Made by a program: the position numbers and the translations under genes
Virus record (IMG/VR): IMGVR_UViG_3300001450_000162
Location: 9,065-30,513 of that record
Strand: one strand, 5' to 3'
Source of the DNA: a virus
Length of the DNA stretch: 21,449 nt
Part shown: piece by piece, positions 1 through 5,853 of the stretch
How positions within the stretch are numbered: the first letter of the stretch is position 1
Layout of the letters: every line of letters begins with the position of its first letter
The notes under the pieces: generated by a model
What the model was told of the DNA's origin: nothing
Seen by the model: the letters and a program-made list of their open reading frames with translations, nothing else
Databases searched by the model: none

Positions 1-60
1 AAGAACATTGCTAAAGGTAAAATGAGTGCCGCTTATTGGGCCAACAAGGTTAAATGGTAA
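1..60 (+). CDS. C-terminal end of an upstream gene (partial)
   Basis: The first frame is open from the window edge to the TAA at 58-60 and encodes the last 19 residues of a protein, ending in ..AYWANKVKW. The gene starts outside the window, so its function cannot be judged. It overlaps the next gene: the ATG at 54 lies inside its last codons, the same tight packing seen along the rest of this strand. An in-frame ATG at 22 could open a tiny ORF instead, but a truncated longer gene is likelier in such a compact region. Confidence 0.55.
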   Translation, partial: KNIAKGKMSAAYWANKVKW

Positions 61-305
61 TTGAAATGACTGAAGCAGAAATAAAACTAGTTATACAAGA
101 TGCCGCTAAACAAGGCGCAAAGCAAGCTCTAAAAGAAATAGGGCTGTCAGACGTAGACGCGCCTAACGATGTCAGAGAATTAAGAAGCTTACTAGATACT
201 TGGAGAGCTACGAAGCAGACAATAGGGCATACAATAGCTAGAGCCATTACAACAGCAATTTTAACTGCATTAGCTATAGGTATTTACATGGGATGGGGAA
301 AATAA
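54..305 (+). CDS. DUF6127-like small membrane protein
   Basis: This 83-residue protein has an amphipathic, Lys/Glu-rich N-terminal half, a central stretch VRELRSLLDTWR and one hydrophobic helix at about residues 61-79 ending in a short Gly/Trp tail. The ELRSLL..W segment followed by one C-terminal membrane helix is the pattern I know from the DUF6127 family of phage and alphaproteobacterial prophage proteins, whose function is unknown. The ATG at 54 has an AAGG 4 nt upstream. A second in-frame ATG at 66 would give MTEAE.., also a plausible start, but has weaker upstream signal. The stop overlaps the next start (TAATG), so translation is probably coupled to the 47-aa and holin genes. A role in lysis or membrane association is inferred only from these neighbours. 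Confidence 0.8.
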   Translation: MVIEMTEAEIKLVIQDAAKQGAKQALKEIGLSDVDAPNDVRELRSLLDTWRATKQTIGHTIARAITTAILTALAIGIYMGWGK

Positions 306-448
306 TGTTAAACTTTTTAGATCAACTAAAAGCATTTGTTATTGAAACTAAAGCAAAACTTAAAGAGCCTGTAACCGCAACTAGAAGTAAAGTTATTTCT
401 ATAGGTGTAGGTATTATAATTCTATTTATTATAGCTTTTATATTATAA
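305..448 (+). CDS. 47-aa single-span membrane protein
   Basis: This short ORF starts at the ATG overlapping the previous stop (TAATG, 303-307) and ends in a TAA that overlaps the holin start (TAATG, 446-450). It fills the gap exactly. The product has a charged amphipathic N-terminal half (to about residue 29) and a C-terminal hydrophobic segment rich in Ile, Val and Phe (about 30-47), so a single membrane span reaching the last residue is expected. I do not recognise the family. Its size and its place between a membrane protein and a 3TM holin fit a holin partner, antiholin or small spanin-like component, but no lipobox or signal cleavage site is visible. Exact double coupling to both neighbours is the main evidence that it is a real gene. 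Confidence 0.75.
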   Translation: MLNFLDQLKAFVIETKAKLKEPVTATRSKVISIGVGIIILFIIAFIL

Positions 449-855
449 TGTTAAATTTAATTAGTAGTTTAGTAGGTCCAATCTCCACTTTGCTGGATAA
501 AAGCATAGCGGATAAAGACCTTCGTGAAAAGCTTAGTCACGAAATTGCAACGATGGCTGAGAGGCACAGTCAAGAACAGGTCATGGCACAGATTGCAGTC
601 AACCAAGAAGAGGCAAAAAATAATAGTCTCTTTGTATCCGGGTGGCGACCAGCCGTGGGATGGACATGCTGTCTGGGGCTTGCAGGAAATTTTATATTAA
701 TTCCTATGGGTAATTTTGTAATGACTTTAGCAGGATCAGATGTACTTATACCATTGATTGATGTCTCAACTATGATGCCAGTATTGCTCGGCATGCTCGG
801 TTTGGGTTCCATGAGAACAGTAGAAAAAATCCGTAAAGTGGAAAGGAATAAATAG
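448..855 (+). CDS. Holin, 3TM (gene-transfer-agent type) family
   Basis: This 135-residue protein would permeabilise the inner membrane at the end of infection. The N-terminal 60 residues are a charged helical region (..DLREKLSHEIATMAERH..). It is followed by the family signature W66-R67-P68 in GWRPAVGW and hydrophobic segments at about 71-95 and 100-122, ending in a basic tail (EKIRKVERNK). The WRP motif just before the first strong membrane helix is typical of the 'holin of 3TMs, for gene-transfer release' family (PF11351), and the length fits. It is translationally coupled to the 47-aa gene upstream and separated by 8 nt from the giant repeat protein downstream. No endolysin is adjacent. 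The only candidate free lytic enzyme is the M15 peptidase at 14243, about 13 kb away in the same direction. Confidence 0.85.
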   Translation: MLNLISSLVGPISTLLDKSIADKDLREKLSHEIATMAERHSQEQVMAQIAVNQEEAKNNSLFVSGWRPAVGWTCCLGLAGNFILIPMGNFVMTLAGSDVLIPLIDVSTMMPVLLGMLGLGSMRTVEKIRKVERNK

Positions 856-863
856 GAATTATT

Positions 864-3800
864 ATGGCTAAGAAAAGAGCAAGAGCGCAAAAGAAAAGAG
901 AAGACTATCGTAAGGGTGGTCGTGTTGCTTATCAGATAGGTGGCATGACTGACGAAGATAGACAAGAAGCTCTTGGAGCTATTGATACAAGTGGTAATAT
1001 ATCAGCACCAACACCAACACCAAAAGCTTTTACTCAAGCAGATGTAGACCAAGCTGTAGCTGATCTTAATTCAGGTGCAAAAAATGCTGATCAAATTGGC
1101 GCACAATATGGTTTTACAGGGGCTGAAGTAACAGCAGCATTAGCTGATATAAATAAAGCTTCAGGATACATGCCTCCTGCAACAGAAACAACGGCAACAG
1201 AAACAACGACAACAGAAACAGAGGGAACAGAAACAGCGGAAACAGGTGCAACTTTTAATCTTTCCTCTATACCCGCTGATGGTAGCTATACTCCAGAAGA
1301 ATCAAATCAAGTAATAGCTGCTATTAATGCAGGAACAATAACAGCAGATCAAGCAGCAACACGATTTGGAGTTACAGCAGATCAAGTAACAGCAGAAGTA
1401 GGAAGGGCTAATCAAGTAGCCGCAGGACAAACACCTACAGCTCCTAATCCTTTTGCTGATACTACAATGCGTAACATGATTCAGGAACAAAAGGATGCTG
1501 AAGATGAAGCCGCATCACAGGCAGCAGCAAGTGACGTTGCAGCAAGTGTTACTTTTAAAGATAAAACTGGTGAAACAGCTTATGTACCCGGAGATTTTTT
1601 AACAACTTATAGCCCTGTAGATAAACTAGATTTAGTAAAAGAACAAACTGCTGTTGCCATAGATAGAACAGGAACAATAACTCCTACCACAGCAATAGAA
1701 CAACTATCACTTTATGACGATATAAATATCCCTGATCCTGTAATAGCCTCTGCTATTAGTAAATCAGTAGCGTCAATCAAAACAGCAGTCAATGCAGGTA
1801 CAGTTAGTCCCAGTAACTATGAAGCTGCTCTTGCGGGTGACATTGCTGCTACAGTACCCGCTTTTGCTGGCGCACCTGCTGAAGCAATTATAACTGAGTT
1901 AAAAGCTTTAACAGACCCTGCAAAAGCAGCACAGATTTCTGAAACTGAAGCAGCGTCAAGAAAAGCATCAGGTGTGGACTATGTTATTGATGCAAAGACA
2001 TTTGTTCCAAGTGTCGAGGGAACTACAGCGCAAGTATCAGATACTCCAGAGGCTGAAGCAGCAACTAGAGCAGCCATTACAGGAACTTCAGCATCGGGTG
2101 TAGATGCTCAAATTATAAATACAATAGGTTTTGAAGCTAGACAAAGAGCTGTTGTTAAAGGCACTGCGGCTGTAGGTGCTGCTGCAAACGCCCTAGCTGC
2201 TATTGGTGAAATACCCGCTGCTATAGCTGCTGCAACAGTAGAAGACCCCGCATCAGTAGCGGCGATAATAGACACAGAGCCTGTTGAAGTACAAGCGGCT
2301 ATAGCTGCACTGCCACCAGAAGCCCTTGTATCTGCACAAATGGAATCTTTACTGGGTGGTATGGAGTCAGGTGTTATCCCGGCTTGGGCTAGACCCGCAG
2401 TATCCACAGTAGAACAAAGACTAGCTTCTAGGGGATTAGGAGTCTCTACAGTAGGCAGAGATGCGCTATTCAATGCTGTTATTCAAACTGCGCTTCCAAT
2501 AGCGCAAAGTAATGCACAAGCACTACAGACCAATGCGGCACAGAATCTAACTAATCAACAACAAGCTAACTTAGAATCAGCACGTTTAAATGCTACTAGA
2601 AAACTAAGTAATCTTTCTAATCAACAAACAGCCGCTTCGCAGACTGCTCAGTTTGCTCAGAATTTAAAAGTTATTCAGAGTCAACAAAACCAAGAAGCAA
2701 CGCTGTTGACCGCACAGAACCGACAGCAAACAAGTGTACAGAACTTACAGAATCGTCAGAGAACAGCAGAGTTACAGTCTCAGAACCAACAACAGATTAA
2801 TTCTCAAGAGCTAGGTAATAGCCAGCAAATGGAATTAGCAAATTTAGAAATAAAGAACCAGACTGAACAGCAGAATATGACGGCTGCAAATCAAGCAAGA
2901 CTTGCAGAATTTCAAGTCGCTGCGGATTTCTTGTCGAAGAACGCAGGTTTTAAACAACAAATGTCAATTGCTAATCTTACTAATGATCAGCAAATGCGAC
3001 TAGCTAATTTGTCATCTTTAAATCAAGCAAGCTCAGAAAACCTATCTGCTGCACAACAGACAGAACTAGCAAACTTGAACACTAAGATGCAGACTAATAT
3101 TACTAGTGCAAACTTAGCCGCAGAAATGAATGTTGCTCAACTAAATGTAGATCAACAAAGAGCAATAACTAATGCAACAACACAATCAAAAATAGATTTA
3201 ACTAAGTTTAGTACTGCTCAACAAGTAGAGTTAGCAAACAGTGCCTTTATGCAGAACATAAGTCTAGCCAATCTAAACACAAGGCAACAAGCGGGTCTGC
3301 AAAATGCAACTGCTATGGCTGCTTTAGATTTAGCTACCGCAGATAATAGAACAAAACTGTCTATAGAGAATGCTAGAAATTTTTTGCAGATACAAACAGC
3401 TAACTTGTCTAATGAACAACAAGCTATTATGTTAGACACGCAAGTAAAACAACAAACTATATTATCTAATAATAGTGCAGAAAACGCAGCTAAACAGTTT
3501 AGTGCTTCATCAGAAAACCAAGTTAATTTGTTTCTTAAATCACAAGCAGATGCTATGGCACAGTTTAATGCTACGCAATCTAATGCTATGGAACAATTTA
3601 ATTCTTCTGAAGCTAATAAAATAAATGCTATGGATATAGGTAATGCTATAGACGCTGCTAAATTTAATGCTCAAATACAAATACAAGTAGAGCAGTTTAA
3701 TGTGCAAACAGAAAACCAAAGAGATATATGGAATGCTTCTAATTCACAAGCAATAGAACAAGCAAATATTAATTGGAGAAGACAGTCTAATACAGCAGAC

Positions 3801-4049
3801 ACTGCCGCTATAAATGCTGCGAATGGTGTAAATGTTCAAAATTCTTATGGTATATCTACACAAGAATTAGATTTTATATGGAATAATATGAGAGATAGTG
3901 CAACATTCTTAAATAAATCAGCATTAGATGCACAGAATCAAAAAACAAATTTGTATATTACTGCAATGAATAACGAAAACAATACAGCTTTAAATAGTAC
4001 TGGTGTTTCTTCCGGTGTTACAACTTTAATTGATAGCATATTTGACTAG
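864..4049 (+). CDS. Giant repeat-rod protein, probable virion/ejection protein
   Basis: This 1061-aa protein has four visible parts. (1) A basic head with the motif YRKGGRVAYQIGG followed by DEDRQE (residues 15-35). (2) Two diverged copies of a roughly 45-residue module, at about 56-101 and 142-188, each reading like I.aG...a.qiG..fG.t...V.a and joined by a Thr/Glu linker made of 5-residue repeats. (3) A long Ala-rich region. (4) After GVIPAWARPAV and SRGLGVSTVGRDA, about forty in-phase 11-residue Gln/Asn-rich repeats (544-983) before a non-repetitive C-terminus. There is no signal peptide or membrane span. Position, size and repetitive helical nature suggest a virion rod, tail or ejection component. 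I recall similar proteins as structural hypotheticals in marine phages, but no function is known to me. AGGAA lies upstream of the ATG. Confidence 0.85.
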   Translation: MAKKRARAQKKREDYRKGGRVAYQIGGMTDEDRQEALGAIDTSGNISAPTPTPKAFTQADVDQAVADLNSGAKNADQIGAQYGFTGAEVTAALADINKASGYMPPATETTATETTTTETEGTETAETGATFNLSSIPADGSYTPEESNQVIAAINAGTITADQAATRFGVTADQVTAEVGRANQVAAGQTPTAPNPFADTTMRNMIQEQKDAEDEAASQAAASDVAASVTFKDKTGETAYVPGDFLTTYSPVDKLDLVKEQTAVAIDRTGTITPTTAIEQLSLYDDINIPDPVIASAISKSVASIKTAVNAGTVSPSNYEAALAGDIAATVPAFAGAPAEAIITELKALTDPAKAAQISETEAASRKASGVDYVIDAKTFVPSVEGTTAQVSDTPEAEAATRAAITGTSASGVDAQIINTIGFEARQRAVVKGTAAVGAAANALAAIGEIPAAIAAATVEDPASVAAIIDTEPVEVQAAIAALPPEALVSAQMESLLGGMESGVIPAWARPAVSTVEQRLASRGLGVSTVGRDALFNAVIQTALPIAQSNAQALQTNAAQNLTNQQQANLESARLNATRKLSNLSNQQTAASQTAQFAQNLKVIQSQQNQEATLLTAQNRQQTSVQNLQNRQRTAELQSQNQQQINSQELGNSQQMELANLEIKNQTEQQNMTAANQARLAEFQVAADFLSKNAGFKQQMSIANLTNDQQMRLANLSSLNQASSENLSAAQQTELANLNTKMQTNITSANLAAEMNVAQLNVDQQRAITNATTQSKIDLTKFSTAQQVELANSAFMQNISLANLNTRQQAGLQNATAMAALDLATADNRTKLSIENARNFLQIQTANLSNEQQAIMLDTQVKQQTILSNNSAENAAKQFSASSENQVNLFLKSQADAMAQFNATQSNAMEQFNSSEANKINAMDIGNAIDAAKFNAQIQIQVEQFNVQTENQRDIWNASNSQAIEQANINWRRQSNTADTAAINAANGVNVQNSYGISTQELDFIWNNMRDSATFLNKSALDAQNQKTNLYITAMNNENNTALNSTGVSSGVTTLIDSIFD
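1180..1246 (+). repeat. 15-bp tandem repeat inside the 1061-aa gene
   Basis: The unit caacagaaacaacgg is repeated about 4.5 times in tandem: 1180-1194, 1195-1209, 1210-1224 and 1225-1239, then a partial copy to 1246. Drift increases along the array. Because the unit is 15 bp it encodes a 5-residue repeat (ATETT, ATETT, TTETE, GTETA) forming a Thr/Glu linker between the two N-terminal modules. Gain or loss of units would keep the frame. Confidence 0.85.
2493..3812 (+). repeat. About 40 consecutive 33-bp (11-residue) coding repeats
   Basis: Residues 544-983 of the 1061-aa protein divide into 40 units of exactly 11 residues with no insertion or deletion. The best units are QQMSIANLTND, QQMRLANLSSL, QQTELANLNTK, QNISLANLNTR and QQAGLQNATAM, giving roughly Q-Q-x-x-[LI]-A-N-[LF]-x-x-x. 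Start codons of the QQ pairs at 2955, 2988 and 3054 are separated by exact multiples of 33 bp. The hydrophobic pair sits at unit positions 5 and 8 in most units and drifts toward positions 3 and 6 in the last third (AMAQFN, AMEQFN). Repeats are diverged at the DNA level, so they are old rather than recent duplications. Confidence 0.85.
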
Positions 4050-4059
4050 GGGATTTTAA

Positions 4060-5247
4060 ATGGGTTTCTTTAAAAAGATATTCAAGGGTGTTGGCAAGGT
4101 CTTTAAAAAGATCGGTAAGGGCATAAAGAAAGTAGCTATGAAAGTTGGCAAGTTTATGAATAAGATAGGCATTGTCGGTCAAATAGCTATGGCTTTTATA
4201 TTACCGGGAATTGGTGCTGCCCTGATGAATGGGCTGGGCGGTATGGCTACTAGTATGATTGCTAATACTTTTGGAGGCATTGGAGGCGCGATAGTTAAAG
4301 GAGCAGGGCATGTATTAAATGCAGCTCACAAATTTGTTACTGTCGGCAAGAATGTTTTTACCACTGTAACAGAAGGGGTGACTAAATTTGTAGGTGAGTT
4401 TGGTAAAACAGCCCTGAACAAAATACCTGGAATTAATATACAAAGTGCCTCTAAGAATTTTTTTGGTGGCGGTGGGGCATGGCAAACTGTCCAAGAAGAT
4501 ATAGTTAAAAATGCTAGTAGTATTATGAACCCTTTTAAATCTAGTATAAAAATCCCAAAAGGTATGAGTATAGAAGATATAGCAAGCACCACAGGAACTT
4601 CTGTAGAACGAATACAAAATATGAATGCAGGTGTAGACTTTAATAATTTAAAAGCAGGAGACTCCTTAAACTTTGATGCCACTGTAAATCCTTTATCAGA
4701 TTCTTTTAAAAGTGCAGCAACAAGTGGTGATTTACAAACTATGATAAATGAAACTGCTGGTGGAAAAGTGGCTCCTCCTCGCCCACCGCCTACAACTGGT
4801 GCAGAGTGGAGAGAAAGAGCATTATCAGGTGATTTACAAGACGCAATAGACTCTACTTCTGGACAAGGTAGTTTATTAAATCCTGATGTTACTGATTTGT
4901 CCCCAAAATCTTTTGGACAAACAATGTATCAAGGAGCTAAAGATGAAATTGCTCAAAGATATCCAGCAGCTACACCAATATCTTCTGCACTAAGAGCCGT
5001 AGGAGATGCACAAGAGCTAGAAGCCCAGTTAGCTGATCCAGATTACAGCGATAGCGGCTATCCATCTGCTCCTATGTATGTGGGTTCAAACGCACAAGAC
5101 TTTGATGTAAGGGCGCAAACAACCCCAAGAAACTTTAATGCTTTTTCAAGCGGCGGTCAATTCGGGTCACAGGCAAGAGTATATGATTCTATTCTAATGG
5201 CTCCTGTATCTACATGGTCTAGAGATTTATCAAGCAGATTTGCTTAG
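4060..5247 (+). CDS. LysM-like, cationic amphipathic virion/ejection protein
   Basis: This 395-aa protein opens with an unusual run of Phe, Lys and Gly (MGFFKKIFKGVGKVFKKIGK.., residues 1-38) resembling a cationic amphipathic membrane-active helix. Gly/Ala-rich hydrophobic stretches follow (about 39-95). Residues 165-205 look like a LysM module: IPKGMSIEDIA, then GTSVERIQNMN, then NLKAGDSLNF, matching the usual order of a secretion-type opening, a helix pair ending in N, and an L..G..L final strand. Two short copies of A..SGDLQ..I..T.G flank a proline-rich linker that begins AGGKVAPPRPPP. Known LysM domains bind peptidoglycan or chitin. With the membrane-active N-terminus this suggests a DNA-ejection protein contacting membrane and cell wall, which is inference. 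AGGGGA lies 7 nt before the ATG. Confidence 0.8.
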   Translation: MGFFKKIFKGVGKVFKKIGKGIKKVAMKVGKFMNKIGIVGQIAMAFILPGIGAALMNGLGGMATSMIANTFGGIGGAIVKGAGHVLNAAHKFVTVGKNVFTTVTEGVTKFVGEFGKTALNKIPGINIQSASKNFFGGGGAWQTVQEDIVKNASSIMNPFKSSIKIPKGMSIEDIASTTGTSVERIQNMNAGVDFNNLKAGDSLNFDATVNPLSDSFKSAATSGDLQTMINETAGGKVAPPRPPPTTGAEWRERALSGDLQDAIDSTSGQGSLLNPDVTDLSPKSFGQTMYQGAKDEIAQRYPAATPISSALRAVGDAQELEAQLADPDYSDSGYPSAPMYVGSNAQDFDVRAQTTPRNFNAFSSGGQFGSQARVYDSILMAPVSTWSRDLSSRFA

Positions 5248-5250
5248 AGG
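5246..5250 (+). promoter_or_regulatory. Ribosome binding site deciding the 195-aa gene start
   Basis: AGAGG lies 10 nt before the ATG at 5261. It favours that start over the in-frame TTG at 5240, which overlaps the previous gene and lacks a good upstream site. Confidence 0.6.
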
Positions 5251-5260
5251 CAATAAAATT

Positions 5261-5848
5261 ATGTTAACAGAAAATACTCCTGAGTTCACCGCCCAAGCCG
5301 CTAAGTTAGAAAGGCCAATACCGGGCGAGGGGATGTCTAATGATCCAGAGAATCCTTACGCCTTTGAAGGGGTTCCTGAATTCACTGTGCAAAGAGAAGC
5401 ACTAGAATATTTATTTGTAACCATTACTGATGAAGATAAATATCCAGCTATTCTAGGAGCCATAGATGATGGTGTCCCCCTAATGGAGTTGACACAAGTA
5501 ATACTATTCAAGGGGTTTACAGAAGGCAAGTGGAATCCTGATTTATTAATGTTGCTTGCAGAACCTCTAGCTTACATGCTTATGGCGTTAGCTGAGAGGC
5601 AGGGTATTGACTATGTTATTAATAGTGATGATGTAAATGATGAAACAGAAGAAGACCGCAATGAAGCTACTGATAACATGCTCTCTAAATTAAAAGTAAG
5701 CCAAGGCGGTGCTAAAGCAAACATTGCATTGCCGCCTGAACTTGTTAATAAAATTGAAGAAGTACCTATAGTAGAAGAAAGTCTATTGGCACAACAACCA
5801 AAATTAGAAGCTGCACCAGATAGTCTTCTAGCGCAACAAGGAGCATAG
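5261..5848 (+). CDS. Conserved hypothetical acidic phage protein
   Basis: This is a 195-residue acidic soluble protein. The N-terminus is Pro/Glu-rich (ENTPEFTAQ, ENPYAFEGVPEF), suggesting a disordered leader. A helical core of about 45-125 follows (ALEYLFVTITDEDKYPAI, then GVPLMELTQVILFKG, then LLMLLAEPLAYMLMALA). It ends in an acidic tail with a duplicated SLLAQQ motif (ESLLAQQ and DSLLAQQ). The downstream 919-aa protein begins with a related GQSLLNRQ motif, so the two may share a short interaction element. I recall proteins of this kind next to internal virion genes in marine phages, always without function. A chaperone, scaffold or minor virion role is possible but unproven. The reading frame can be extended to a TTG at 5240; the ATG at 5261 has the better ribosome binding site. 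Confidence 0.8.
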   Translation: MLTENTPEFTAQAAKLERPIPGEGMSNDPENPYAFEGVPEFTVQREALEYLFVTITDEDKYPAILGAIDDGVPLMELTQVILFKGFTEGKWNPDLLMLLAEPLAYMLMALAERQGIDYVINSDDVNDETEEDRNEATDNMLSKLKVSQGGAKANIALPPELVNKIEEVPIVEESLLAQQPKLEAAPDSLLAQQGA

Positions 5849-5853
5849 ATAGC

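Noticed and set aside
2108-2473. Minus-strand open frame of 121 codons inside the rod-protein gene
   Set aside because: It mirrors an Ala/Ser-rich coding stretch, has no family likeness or ribosome binding site, and the plus strand is clearly coding.
864-4049. Rod protein as a tail fibre
   Set aside because: It lacks receptor-binding or beta-helix features, and its position beside internal virion genes and its helical repeats fit an ejection or internal role better; not excluded.
5489-5507. TTGACA followed by TACTAT, resembling a sigma-70 promoter
   Set aside because: The spacer is only 7 bp, far from the usual 16-18, and it lies inside a coding gene.
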